Assembly (NCBI GenBank): GCA_017562135.1
Contig: QEYB01001046.1
Span: 1,364,001-1,428,000 of the forward strand
Source: Dipylidium caninum
Lineage: Eukaryota; Platyhelminthes; Cestoda; Cyclophyllidea; Dipylidiidae
Direction: 5' to 3'
DNA: 64,000 nt
Shown here: piece by piece, positions 38,501-50,654 of the stretch
Position numbering within the stretch: the first letter of the stretch is position 1
Layout of the letters: every line of letters starts with the position of its first letter
Notes under the pieces: generated by a model
What the model was told of the DNA's origin: nothing
What the model saw: only the letters and a program-made list of their open reading frames with translations
Database searches by the model: none
Made by a program: the position numbers and the translations under genes

Positions 38501-41500
38501 CGCTGCGGATGTATATAAACATTTCCTGAAGGATTATGTAACGCAGTTTAGTCTCATTGCATACTCCAGGCTGAAATCCCTTCGTGGCCTGGAAATGCCA
38601 CTGCTCTTGTGCCAGGATATTGAACTGCCTGTACATTGACATATTTCACTCCTCTACATTCTGATCATTTTCATCCGAAAGGCAATTGAAATGTTAACTC
38701 CTGCCTTTAACTATTAGTTATTCTCTTTTCACCCACTCTTTAGTCTAAAAGTTAATATATCATAAGCTTTGCGCCTTATTTCCTACTTACCGAATACTGT
38801 TTTTTCGAGGGATGCTTTCCGTTGATGCCAGTGTAATTTACTATCACGGCTGAAATCCCCTTTCTTTTCTATTCATTTCACAGTACTACTATTGTTACAT
38901 AAGGCGATTTTCGTGTGCGTAGGACCATTGAACACCTCGTGTGTTAGTCTCTGAATCAAGAGTTTCCTCTTTACTAAGTAACTTGCATTATTAAAAGGCT
39001 CTGTAAGCCCATTACAGTATGTAGATGCCATCTATTGCGCTCTCATTGAAACTGATCATCTTTCACTAAAACTTCGCCGCTTTTTGTCAGTTTCTGAGTT
39101 CCATTATTTACCAAGTGTGTTATCTCGGCGCCGACACTTTAGTCAGTCATACGTGGATGTGGTACGGTGTCATACATACGAGGGTTTACTTGTAAGTTGG
39201 CATGAAATGATGCCTCGAATGTCCGATAAAGCCGCGCGGTAGTTGAGATATTCTCATTGTTGTGTTTGATTCCATGAAAGAATTATTCACTGATCTGTTC
39301 CCTTCCAGTTCGAGCACATCAGCGCTTTGGCAGAGTTCGTGGACGCACAGGCCAATTACTACCGTCATGCCACCGAGATAATGGAGAATTTGCATAAAGC
39401 GCTCCTTGAAAAGTAAGTATTGTCTATTCTTATCTTTACCCATCCTTTGTTCCATCAGTCGCATTTTACCATGGAACTGATTCTTTTCGCGAAATGAGGC
39501 AACTTATATTTCCCTTTTTTGGTTCTAGAAGTGAATGTTTGATGGGTTATCGTCTTATTTGGTTAAGAGAAAAATATTTCTAGTTTTTACCTTTTGTGAA
39601 TCTTCTTATCAGCAATAAATCCCCACTGATTTGCATCCCATCTTCGGGTTTTTATACGAGCGCAGATTATGGTTTTTGCTTTATTGGCTTATTTAAACTT
39701 TCTTATACAAAATTCCACTTGCTCTTGCGAGAAAATAATGCCGCTAAATATGCTCCAGTTTCCTTAGTTTGTAAAGTCTTCCCTCTCCACGGCAAGGGGG
39801 CTGATTTCTATACAAGAAGGGAGTTGAGAGGCAAACTGATTCCCCCCTTCATGTCCCTTTTATCTCTTAGTCAAACTTCACCTCCGTGTTACCACCACAT
39901 GTGACTTTTTCCATCGGCCTCTTCTTGTGCTTCCGTGCACGTAGACGAGATGCCCCAGACACCACCGAACATCGTGCTCGGTGAACTATTCACTACTTTC
40001 GTGTTAAAATGTTTTCTTCCGCTTTCGTTATTCACTTCGAAGGATGTGTACTTACTGAAACTGCGTTTTGGGGGTGTTCCACTTCCTGTTGGGGGAATAC
40101 CCTCATGACTGCCTTTTCTAGAAGTTCCGATCTATGTCTTAACACCTTGTTTATGCCTTCTTAGAATTTCCACGAAATTGTAAGTTCATCCGTCAGTAAT
40201 AATAACACTCCGATTGTCTGATCCGTTTGTGGCCAATTAGCTGTTGTCGACATAGTCGACAATCTTCTTTCTTCCCCATTATTTTCGGTAGGTCACCTTC
40301 GACTCGGCTGTCAGTCTGTCCCTTACTTTTTCCTCGCTCATTCTTTTTTTAAGTGAGCACTTCGGGCAACCGAATAGCGAGGCGGTATCTACACTCGCAA
40401 AACACCCACCTGCTATCCAGACGCATTTCTTACCCGTCTTTCTTTTATTGCCTTCAGTTCTCCCTACTTTTCTTGATTAGCGTTAAACATGCTTTATGGA
40501 TGTCGCACGAGCCAGCACACTTTTTTTCTTATCCGGCCTCGGTGCCACTAATCTATGGCGTCGTTCCTCGCGTTCTCATAGTGCCGTTGTCGAAAAAGTG
40601 TTTACTAGCAGATTGATGACATTTGGAACAATGGTGATAAGAATTGCCCTAACATCTTCGAGAAGATCGCCGTCTTTAGACTTCTAATTGGGGGTGGAAT
40701 CGTTCAACTTGTCAGTGTTTTAAGATCAAGGCAAGAAGTTAGTGCGGATGATGTTATAGTTGCTGACGATCACAAAAAATATACATGTTTTGTTAAATTG
40801 CCCTAGGCCAATGTAGTTTTGTGTGCAATCGTGAACTCGGTCAGGCCGCTCCAGCGACAGTGTACTGTGGACAACTCGAGTGAATGAAGGAAAAACGATC
40901 TGTTTTGATCAATTACACAAAAAGAATCCCTTCAACACACTGACGCAAAACCCCATGCTGCAAAAACAATGCCGAAGAAAATTAGGGAGCCCGGATTTGA
41001 ACTTTCACCTCATGCACTGTATTCACCGTCGGATTACCGTTTTCTCAGACAGTTGGAGCATACATTAAGGTGCAAAAACTGGAATTTAAACATTGACGAA
41101 GTGGCAACGAATCTGGAAAAGTCTTCCACTGCAAATGGCAAAAATCTTGATTACTTTTTGGTATACCTAATATACATTAAATGGGACGACTCTGCGGCTT
41201 TGCCTACGCTTCATTTGGACTACGCAGCTCCGTCAACTGCTCCCAGCGCTCCGAGTGCAGTACAACTCTACTCCCTTAGGTGTGCTCACTTGTATCCCGG
41301 AAAAAAAAGAAGAGAGAGGGAATGTCGATCCCTGCGTGGGCGACAAAGCGCTTACTCTGCCTTGACTGCCACCATTTTGCTCGCCGGTAGATTTTTTTGT
41401 GGAATAATGGAGAAGGGCAAAATCTCTTTGCTTATCCCAAGGTCTACTTTCGAAAATGTAGCCATGCAATGTGAAGAATTTGACGATTTCGCCATGTAAC

Positions 41501-43140
41501 CCATTTATCCTCTATGCAGTTTGATGGTGCCAAGTTTTCTCTGGGTTGACACATCACTTTTGACAACGGGAGAATCTAAAGCGACATGACTGTCAGGCGA
41601 GCGCTTTCATGAGAGGGCTGTAATTGAGTGGAAAAAAATATCTAACAATGGAAATACTGGGTGGTTGGTCTTTCGGCTCTACCCTACGATCATCTGGATG
41701 GGCGAATAACAAAGTCCTAATGGCACTCGAAGCCATGTTCATTCAACTAAATTCTTTTAATTGACAGCACTTTGATTAGCATCCCACTGCCCCCCCCCCC
41801 CCCCCGTGAACGCCTCAGCGGCAATGTTTGTTGGAAGTACGCAGTCATCGCGTCTGTGACAGCTTTTTTTAGTGTTGCCATTCGCAACATGACACTTTTT
41901 AACACGCAATCCGTGGTAGACATTCGGTTTTTTCTCTGCAACCATGTAGCCTGAAAAGGTTTTTTGTGTTCCGCATAGCGGAGTCCTTACGGTGCCTGTT
42001 TGCCGCAATGATTACCATCAAAATTTGGTGCATCCTTCTGCAGGAAGGACGAGGCGCAGTCACGCGGAAAGCAGACGCACATCCCAAAGCCGGTGCAGGT
42101 CACCAGAACTCTCAGTGGGGATGTCAATGCCAAGAATGGTTCGATGAGCTCACCCAAAACACCCAACAAGTTCCCTGCTGGTGAGAGTAAGTTTCTCCCT
42201 CCTTTTACGCATTATTTGCCTCGCCTTTTTTGTTTGTACGCGTATTGACTCACAGGCCTTCACCCTCCTCTTACTGGTGAGGAGGAGTCGGTGGATGGCA
42301 GACATTTTCATTCTTTCGATCTCACCTTTATCTTGCTTATTCTCGCGCCAGTATCCATAACACTTTTGCCGCCTTTTCGAGGCTGGATGCCCCAATGATA
42401 TGCCCTTTGCTTGTGTCGGTGGGTATAGCAAGAGACGACAAAAGAGCGCTGTTTCATTTACTCGCTCCTTCCCCCCAAAAATTTTCCCGCCTTTTGTACC
42501 ACACGTAGGGAGAGTTCAGAGCGTGTTTTCAACTTTGACGCTTTGGACATGTTGTTTAAGTCGGCCTGGTGGGCCCCCGCTGCTAAGGTTGAGTCAAATG
42601 TGCGTATGAAACCGGGCTCCCGCGATTCTTATTTTGACTACGCCTGCATTCGTCGGTGTTGCTTGTACCAACTGTGTAAATGCCATCAATTGTGCCAAAC
42701 GTGCTGGGGCTTTTAAAGTCCAGTACGTGTATGTGTGTGTTTGTGTGTGTATTTGCTTTCGCGCCTTTCTGGTTTTCCTCTGCTGCGATAAAAGGCAAGT
42801 GCTTCTGATGGCGGTGGTGGTGGTGGTGGGTAGTCGTGCCATTAAACGTTTTCTCTCTTCCCTTTCCTGGTAGTCGTCTTCTTTTAATTTGCTTGAACTT
42901 TGTGTATTTGGGGTGAGGAGTTATTAGTGCTCGCTGCTTAATGGGAAATTCGCTCTGTAGGCTTGACGAGTCCCCGCTTCCTGCCTTTAATGCTTTCTGC
43001 GTCAACGTGGACGAAAAGGGGTGGGGCGGGGAAAGGACACACATACACTGGCGCACATTCCGGGATGTGATTATTCCTCCGTGAAATCTCGCGTGTTAGC
43101 TCCCAGTTTCGGTAACTACCACCACCACCACCACCGCATT

Positions 43141-43175
<35 letters not shown>

Positions 43176-46100
43176 ATAGACTTTGACCTCCTCTCAAATT
43201 CGTCTGCCCTGGGGCCGTTTGTTTAAGCTTAACCGAAATCCCAGTCGCTCTTATGGCTTGGACTGCGGCTAACTCCCTGTATATTTACAATTTTGTGCAT
43301 GCCATCCCAGTGCAGAGCCCAAGTAACTCTCCGAACAGATCTCCCCGATAACTTTTGCATTCAAGGGGCCCTGGGAGAGCGAACAATGTCCCATGTCACC
43401 GCTGTCAAGATCTAATCGTGCCATACTGCGTTTTATACTATACCCTGTAGTAGTAGTGAGCACGCAGTCATTATTACACGACTGTCAATTTCAAATGGTA
43501 CACCGCTTTCTCCCATTTTTGTTCGTATATGGGCGTAAAAATGGAATTTTTTGCTTCTAGTAGAAGGTATATCCCGTGTTAGAGGCTAGGACTGCAGTCG
43601 ACAGGAGTTATCGCTTCTAATACCCCATCAATGCAGGTTTTTTGAACTTTTTGTTATTTTCTACAGCTCTCGTGCGTTGGCTTTCTAAAGAGGCTTCTTA
43701 CCTACTTGTTCCAATCCATTTAATTCTCCTCTACTTCGCTGGTGCGAGGGTTTTTCTCCCTCGCTGCTGTTCGAACTTCATATCACCCTTATAATCTATT
43801 TTTATACATGCTGTTTCCTCCTTACCCCCCCCCCCCCCCCCCCCCCTTTGTCCTCGACGAATTTGGCGTATTCCAGGCAACTGTGGTTGAAATATGGTGG
43901 ATGTGGCGGCGACCGTGCGCGTGGACCGAGGGGCCTGATGCGTGTGACCACGACTTTACCAGTAACTTGACCTCTCCTGAACGATTGGGCCCTTTTTCCC
44001 TCATGCTAAGCACGCCTTTCGCTCCAGACTGCACCCACCACGTGTTCTCTCCACTCTTCGTCGAATTTCACGGAGACGTCCTCGCCTTTCCTCTAGCATG
44101 CCTACTTTGCTTGATTGTGGGGCAGTGCTCTTGGCAGTAGTTGTTATTTTTCGCGTGTACTAGAGGAATTCTTTGCCCGCTTCTCCCCTCTCTCACATCG
44201 TCGTGGTCGCTCCGATTTGTCGGATCACCGAGCTTCTTCCCGCCTCTCCGCCTGACCAGTTTGTGGGTGAGAAGTGCTCCGGCTTTCCTCCTTGCAATGT
44301 GTTTGCGTTTTTTCTTTTTATTATAAACTGGAAAGCATCGACAGCTTCTTTTTGGTCCTCGTCCTCTTCTCCGGCCCGCACATTATGCGATGCACTTTTT
44401 CGCTCGCCACCGTGAACTCGCCGATGGGCTAGCAGTAGTCGCGGTGGTGGTGGTGGTGGCGGCAGTAGTAGTAGTAGTAGTACATACTGCGCACACAAGG
44501 AGGCAGACCCACATCGACGCTCGTTTCTACCGCCGATTTCAAGTTAGTACTCACTTCACTTGGGCTGACCTCCCCTTCCGCCTTCATCTCTCTTTCCCCC
44601 AATCTGTGTCCACTCACTTTTTTATATACCTCACGGTCGGAATATACTCACTCAGGCGTTTTTTGCCGATGTCGTGGTTACATTTTGTGCTTCACGCTCT
44701 TTCCTATGGCGATTTTCGGTAGCTTCGTTTGCTAAATTCTCGGTTCTTGGCCACTTTTGCACAGGAAGATTATCAGCAATATCGTCCTCTCTTCCATTTG
44801 CATGTTCATCCCCGCTACTGGACCGATAGGTTGAATGATCTTCTCTGTGCAGCTTATAAAAATACCGAAAACCACAAGGGGTTCTGTCTCCTACTCTCAG
44901 CTGCCCAACATATTTTTTGACTTCCTTTTTTGAGAACACTCGTCAACACACGCCATAAGGGTGTGTATTGTAGAAAGAAGTTTTGTATTTCGTTTGGGTG
45001 ACTTATGCACAATTTCTTGAGTTAATCATACAAGATTCCGCCTTTTTGATATTTTGACTCCATTGAATGGCTTTTGTCGCGTTGACAGTGAGACAAGTCA
45101 AAAAAACTCACCGTTGACGCCTCTTCAGTCTGTCATATTCTCCGCTTCGACATCTCGGTGAAATTAGCGCCATACTTTTTTTGATTTCTTCACATATTAC
45201 GAGAGTAGAAGTGTTGCACTCTGCATCTGTGCGTTGGGAAAGAGTGGTGAGGCAATAGTCCGTAAACGTGTTCTACATTTCATTCTGCATGCGCGAATGG
45301 TTGCATTGATTGCTGCGGCGTTTTGTAATACTTCACTCCTTTCTTTAAACCTTGGCTTTTACTCGTCATTCTCTGTGGCACCTCTCATTCGCGAGGCGTT
45401 ATATTCTGCCACACGCGGTGGTGGGTTCTCCGTGTTGTGCATGCAAACTTGTGCGCGTCACACGTCGGGAGACACACAAACAGACCGCGGCTTGCAGTGG
45501 TCCTGCTCCACTTCTACGCAGGCTCCGATTAAACTCTTATTCCACTCGTCCTCGCATTGGTCGCCCAGTTTTCCCCCTGTCCTCGCCGCCGATTGGGCCA
45601 CAGGCATTCCGCGCGGGATTTTTGTTTGCCCCGAGGAATTCTAACGCCACTGCCTCCTTATTTCCTCTGCCACCGCCTTCACTGGCCCCGGACGTCCCTC
45701 CCGACCTCGAAGAAGGTAACTGCAACCAGGCTACAATGTAAAACTGTGCATGAAACGGACACCCGCTTTCCCGTTTACCTTCTCGGTAACCTGCGACGAG
45801 GACGTCTTTTATTCACTTTGGCATAAACAGGCCAACCCGTGCGTCCACGCTGAACTGGCTAAGAGTGGGTGACCCTCGTTTTAGCGCCTAGTTGCTTCGG
45901 CATGCGGTGGTCTAGTCGTCTCGTCTCTGCCTCCGACCTCGCTAAGATTTCATTCGCCTTTCTCGTATCACTTCACGGGTCGTATGTCACAGATAAACGG
46001 ACTAAGAAGACAGTCTCTGCCATAGGTCACCGTACTTTCGGCTTTTGGTGTGATTTTTGATATTTTTCTTTTCGTTTGCCACCTTTGTAATGCTGTTTTC

Positions 46101-49100
46101 ACTCTAATCAGTGTAATTGACCCGCATGAACGAGAGACACCATGGTGGACAGCACCGAGGTGATTAATTACTTGGCCGCACCTCAGACGTGGGCTCTCTT
46201 CCGGTTTTCCTTTTTTACCTTCAACTGGTCTCACTCTTTTGTGTCTAATCCCTCGACCCAAACTCTTACTTACCTTTTATGAGCTGTTTGGTTTTCATTC
46301 AAGTTGCCTCCTCATTTCATTATACTTTTAATGCCATCGGGGAGACCTCGCTTCTTATTCCCGCTGCCATTGGATGTCGTCCTGGCATGCCTTGCGCCCA
46401 TATTCCGGCATCCTCTTTCGTTACGGTAGCTCTCAGTCTCTTTCGCTTTTATCTCCCCTTCCTTCTCCCGATTTTCCTCCAAATAGTTCCATTTTGGTGC
46501 GTTGTTCCCTTTTGTGTTAGTTGAAATCATTTGCATAATTTACCGGACTGTCATAGATCCCGTAATTTCGTCTTCTCTACAATACACGCCACTGCTCTTC
46601 GACTGGGGCGCCTTTACGCTTGGCTACGGTTTCGTATTCCTCGGCGTCTGCTGATATCTTCTGTCCTGGTGCCTCTTGGCATTCAATCCAAGCTCCCGAG
46701 TCAGGGACCTGTTCTCTTTTTCTAAGTAAATTATCCCCTTAAAGGCTATCCTTCGACATCCATCACTTAAAATGTTAACATCATTTGTCTTAACTAAGCT
46801 CACCTTCTATTTAAGTTTATTCTACTTCCGTAGGGCTGGATTGTCCCTCTCATCTTGGTGCACTTGGCCACAGCACCACGAGTTGAATTGCATCCAGCGG
46901 TTTTAACACCAGCGCATGCGCTGAGATGTTGTAGAGTTCTTTGTTTCACGCCGACCCCCACTCAGGCCTCAGTCGGCGCAGCGGCCATGCGTCACCGTAG
47001 CCACTGGTGAATGGCACCCTCCGTCCGGGCGTCCGCACCGTCCTCGGGCTGCCGTCTTCGGTGTTTGCACGCCGGTCTGGGCGGGCTGGAGTGGGGGGGG
47101 GGGCGGGGGCGGGGGCGGGGCCTCCACCCCGTTCATTTTGACGTGGACACCTTTTTCCTCGCCTCCGTCTACTCCAAGACGTTTGTGCACCCCAAATTAT
47201 TCGAGGCATTGCGGAATTGCAATAGATCCGCTAAACAACTACAAAGCTAATTGACGTGCAACAGAGTAGCAATAAAGTACCACACCGTCGACTTACACAA
47301 ATAACGTTTCCTTCCCAACAATGTGTGGACGGCGGCGTCCTTTTTGAATCGCCGGTGCTTTCCGCTTTCATAGGCCGCTCAACGTCCACAATTTTGCCTC
47401 CACCTGAGCAGCATTTGTTACTTCCCCACTGACAATGGGTGGTTACATCCGTGTCCGGGGGTTTCATTCTCCCCTTTCTCTCCGATTTCGACGCTTGCTG
47501 GGTCGTGGGCGTCAAAAACTCACTCTCCACTTCATATTGCCCTGAGCAGTCGGGGGTTTTTTTCCCAAGAGGATCAGCATCGTAATTGCGGCTCAGGAGG
47601 GCGACGCAGAGCAGTCCAGACGTATCTCGAAAGTGTACTTTTTTGTATTTTACAAAATAATTCACAACCGCAGGCCACAAAATATGCCGTTCCTGTGCAC
47701 TATTTTATTTGTCTGATAAAACATAGCTTTACTTTTTAAATTGGCATTTCCATTAGAGAAACACCGAGGTTCACAGCAGGACACGCAGAAAGAAATATGC
47801 GGTGCATGGCCAACCCGGGGACTTGAGGTCATCGTGCGAACTGCCTGCCTGCATTTCCTTTTTTTTCACATCTGAATTCCGCCTGAACCGCCTCCTCCCG
47901 GCAGTTTGCCCGTTGCATTGTCTTTCTCCAAACACCAGACCTCTGCATCATGGGAAAAAACACCGCTGCACCTTTTTAAAGCGGTATCAATTACAAATTG
48001 TTTGGATGCCATGCGTGGTACTAAAGGATGGGCTTAGATCTCTCCTCCGCTGTTTGCGCCTTTGCTCTCACCGACTTCCACCCTCATCGTGGGAACCCGC
48101 GAGTCCCATTATTGTCTCTACTAGCCTGTGCCGCCCTTGTTCCGTCCCAACACCCTTTTGGAACCCTCGGCACAGTGCCTCGAGTCGCGGTGTTGTTGCG
48201 CCGAGGTGGCGAGCGTTGGTTCCGGCTGATGCCGTGGTTAGGCCAATGCGGCTCTGCGTGTAGCACCCACCAGCTCTGGACTGCTTCGGGTCTGATTGTT
48301 GACCCTATTCTCCTGAGACATGGCCCAGCCATCACACACCTCATACGGCCGCAAGGGGTGTCTCCTCTCCCAATTTCTGCTCTCTTTGGTCACTTCACCG
48401 CGGCAAATTTTGGTCTCGGCACGACAGACAGAGACAGGCAGACGAGCAGTGATATGACCCCACTGTTAATTGCTCTCCGGAACCAGTGACACGACGATTT
48501 TTCGTTACAACCTACTCCGAATTGATTGCACGATAACTGCGCGGCTGCTTTAACAACTTCTCTGATGATTTGTCGAGCAGTCCTTTTGATCCGACGCGGT
48601 GTGTCGCGTCTGCCGAGGCGTTTCGCTTCATTCCCTGTGATTTGTGCCAACCGGTGGACATCAAATTAGCGTAGTTTACCCGCTCCGCGGTGAAAAAGTG
48701 CGCCTTTTGGCACAAACAGCCGAATATTTCGGTCCCCCCAACTGATGGAACTTGATCAACCCTGTTAACTAGTGGCCCAGACTCTTAGATTTTTAAGCCG
48801 CAACACTTACTTCTCGGTGAGGCTATGAGTTCTTAGTTTTCGGTTTAAGTTGATGTTGCGCAGATTGTATTTGCTGCAAAATTTCCAGTCTGATAACACT
48901 CTTCACACTTTTATAGGTTCAGGACCATGCTGCCGAGCTCTTTACCAATTTGAGGCAGAAAACGATACCGAACTGGCCTTCTCGGAGGGCGACATCGTTC
49001 AACTGATCAGACAAGTGGATGAGAACTGGTTTGAGGGCCGCCTAGGCAACAGGGAGGGCTTTTTCCCAGTGAACTACGTGGAAGTAATTGAACCTCTTCC

Positions 49101-49131
49101 TCCATCTGCTATGGCCTACCCCACAGACTGA
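35532..49131 (+). CDS. SH3GL: Endophilin-A: N-BAR domain plus C-terminal SH3 (complete)
   Basis: Core exons: 35532-35576, 35612-35680, 35712-35928, 36004-36137, 36205-36271, 37701-37810, 39309-39412, 42044-42186 and 48917-49131 (TGA). They sum to 1104 nt, 367 residues, the normal endophilin size. [15 protein letters not shown] is the N-terminal amphipathic helix. [25 protein letters not shown], the YPQPEG region and [11 protein letters not shown] are endophilin BAR signatures. The last exon is a full SH3 ([26 protein letters not shown]). Endophilin senses and bends membranes and recruits dynamin and synaptojanin through SH3 in endocytosis. All phases agree. Two optional exons and a 6-nt shifted donor are listed separately. 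Introns reach 6.7 kb. Confidence 0.95.
37486..37497 (+). CDS. SH3GL: Candidate 12-nt microexon of endophilin
   Basis: CGGCACCTAAAA lies between taatttttcag and a consensus gtatgt. Inserted between exons 36205-36271 and 37701-37810 (both phase 1) it keeps frame and adds four residues (T-A-P-K) after KKRRKEN. This is a BAR-domain position where endophilins differ in length. Splice signals on both sides are good; use is inference. Confidence 0.4.
40828..41165 (+). mobile_element. Degenerate mariner-family transposase fragment in endophilin intron
   Basis: Broken frames read in order like a mariner transposase C-terminal half: TVYCGQLE, a stop, then MKEKR..LINYTKR; after a frame change [10 protein letters not shown] (canonical DNARPH), [12 protein letters not shown], a [17 protein letters not shown] block and an NLDYF ending (canonical GDYF). 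The DD34D spacing is shortened because DLAP is deleted. Stops, frameshifts and the missing N-terminal half show it is dead. The first part reads at 40857, frames change near 40930, and no terminal inverted repeats were located. Confidence 0.8.
41790..41805. repeat. Poly(C) run of 16
   Basis: A homopolymer C tract inside the endophilin intron upstream of exon 42044-42186. Confidence 0.9.
42180..42192 (+). promoter_or_regulatory. SH3GL: Tandem splice donors, 6 nt apart, endophilin exon 8
   Basis: A GTGAGA donor at 42181 and a stronger GTAAGT donor at 42187 both leave phase 1. Their use differs by two residues (G-E) just before the SH3 exon. The second fits the U1 consensus better and was used in the gene model. 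Confidence 0.4.
43120..43172. repeat. (CAC)n and (AT)n microsatellites
   Basis: A short run of CAC triplets near 43120-43136 is followed by about 14 AT units at 43145-43172. They lie in the large endophilin intron. Confidence 0.9.
43825..43846. repeat. Poly(C) run of 22
   Basis: A homopolymer C tract in the endophilin intron. Its length is prone to assembly and replication error. Confidence 0.9.
44442..44482. repeat. (GGT)n/(AGT)n trinucleotide repeats
   Basis: A GGT tract runs straight into a TAG/AGT tract. This leaves frames open on both strands and explains the open frames around 44.2-44.7 kb. Confidence 0.85.
45569..45715 (+). CDS. SH3GL: Candidate proline-rich cassette exon of endophilin
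   Basis: A 147-nt open segment starts after gcccag and ends at a GGTAACT donor. Its phase (1 in, 1 out) fits exactly between exon 42044-42186 and the SH3 exon at 48917, adding 49 residues. The peptide is rich in Pro, Ser and Leu ([18 protein letters not shown]) and would lengthen the flexible linker before SH3. The frame is also open upstream to about 45,350, so the acceptor could be elsewhere. Confidence 0.4.
47092..47121 (+). repeat. G-rich tract in endophilin intron (quadruplex-type)
   Basis: An 11-G run followed by GGGGG, GGGGG and GGGG blocks with single-C loops, on the transcript strand. Confidence 0.6.
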
Positions 49132-49387
49132 GAGGGAGATAAAGTTCGCGGTGCCCTCCGCCCTCTTCACCTTTCTCCCTCTCCTCAACAGCGTAACTAA
49201 TCTTTATCTGCCCGTCTTCCCTTTCCGCCCGCCCACCACCCACGCACACACCAGACGATGAATGCAATCAACAGCTCTCTACGACTAAAATTTCCTTCGT
49301 TGCTTGCGTTCCCTTCAGCTTTGTCGTCTCTATACTCCCTTTACGTAGAAGGGCAAATGGACTGCCGCTGTGAGATTCTCTTTCTGA

Positions 49388-49401
49388 TTTATTTATTTAT
49401 T
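49388..49401 (-). terminator. Overlapping poly(A) signals for the PDCD2-like gene
   Basis: TTTATTTATTTATT on + reads as three overlapping AATAAA hexamers on -, about 230 nt past the stop at 49633. The region lies between the convergent stops of endophilin and this gene. Confidence 0.6.
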
Positions 49402-49632
49402 GGTCTGCCTGTCTGCACGTTCTCACCGAAACCTAACTAACTTCTCGCAGGATTGTCTAATCATATGTTTGCCTCTAGCTCCACATGCGCCTGTACCGAC
49501 AAGAGTCGCTTTCAGTCGTGCTCTTCCTCCTCCTCCTCCTCTCCTATCGCTTTCTGTTGTCTATTTACTTAAATACACTTAGGTAGCAATTGTATTTTGA
49601 AAGATTTGGTCTAACAAACCGGCGAGAAAGAC

Positions 49633-50654
49633 TCAGACGTCACTGTTGAAAATGCTCTCTCCACGTTCAGTTTGTACAAGCAGACATTCTTCAGTCCACT
49701 CATCAACTTGACAGTCGGCCTGACAAGAGAAAACGATAATGGTGGAGAAGTTGAGGGGCCAGACAGGGTCAAAGGTTATGGGGGGGCGACATTCCTTCTC
49801 CACTAGGGAAAGGTAATTATTGAGTGTAGAGAAGAGTTGAACTTCGAAGACGCGGCTACCGCCACAATTGGAACACTTTAGGTGAGGCTCCCATTCGTCA
49901 CAAGGAGTGCCAGTAGTGAAGATCGGCCAGCCAGTCCAGACGTAGCGAATGGGTTCGCAGCCGTATGCAGGATCACGAGTAGCCAAATGCAGGGAATATT
50001 GTGGTGTAAAGGCGAGGTTATTTTCGTGATCATTCCCTGCTCTTTCATCTTCTTCGACGAATTCCGCTTCAGCTTGATAGTCTAAAACCCAGTGCGAAAG
50101 GGTGGCGTTGTGGGTCTGGCTTGGTTGCTCGTCGTTCACTTCATCGTAAACCTGGATGTAGCGACATTTAATGGGCTATTCAGCCGGGCGACCGAGTGTG
50201 AATTATCTGTCAAACAGGAATCCACCGGTGTGGTTACCTCAGTTGGCTGATATGAAGTAAACCAAGCATCTTCTGAAGAACACTCGTCGCCATCATCTTC
50301 ACCCAGCGCCCACTCGGAAACGATCGCCTTAACAGAGGAGTTAGTGCGTGCGATAGCTTGGCAATCCGATGGCTTCGATGAAAGCTTAAACACACGCCAG
50401 CAACGGCCACTTGCTTGGCAATCCCTTTGTAGGCAAGTGAAAAAATACAGGACTCGGTCGTTAGCATTCACGGGGCAATAGAGCTGCATTAAGAAGGATG
50501 TAGAACCATCGCAATTCGGGCAAGTGGGTGCGGACGAGGGATAACTGTCGGGAGATAGCAAAGTCACCGGTGCACCACCAACGAAATTATCATAAGCTGT
50601 TGGTGGTGTGGTGGCAATCTCGTCATCGGGGAACCCATTCAGAGTTCCCGACAT
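49633..50654 (-). CDS. PDCD2L: PDCD2-like protein (PDCD2/PDCD2L/Tsr4 family), complete
   Basis: Two exons, 50654-50238 and 50175-49633 (TGA), are split by a 62-nt intron with GTAACC donor and AATAG acceptor, giving 319 residues. Without splicing the frame shifts and stops at 50136. Spliced, it continues into YIQVYDEV, the expected linker strand of the family. The N-terminal half has GFPDDEI, CPNCDGSTSFLMQLYCPV and FFTCLQRDC plus WRVFK. The C-terminal PDCD2_C domain has CSNCGGSRVFEVQL and IIVFSCQADC. These paired Cys clusters and the YCP motif are the family hallmark. Members chaperone ribosomal protein uS5 (Rps2) into 40S assembly. The ATG at 50654 was chosen because it opens the conserved GFPDDE start; the frame continues upstream without ATG. 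Confidence 0.9.

Larger units (their letters stand above)
42187..48916. other. 6.7-kb endophilin intron, otherwise empty
   Basis: Apart from the cassette candidate and the simple repeats listed, no exon or RNA gene was recognised. A 153-codon + frame at 48028-48489 has no family resemblance and lacks clean splice borders. Confidence 0.5.

Noticed and set aside
44765..44920. Exon-like + segment after a ttgcacag acceptor in the endophilin intron
   Set aside because: No good donor with a phase that fits endophilin, and no family match.
48028..48489. 153-codon + open frame in the endophilin intron
   Set aside because: No family resemblance and no clean splice borders; likely chance opening.
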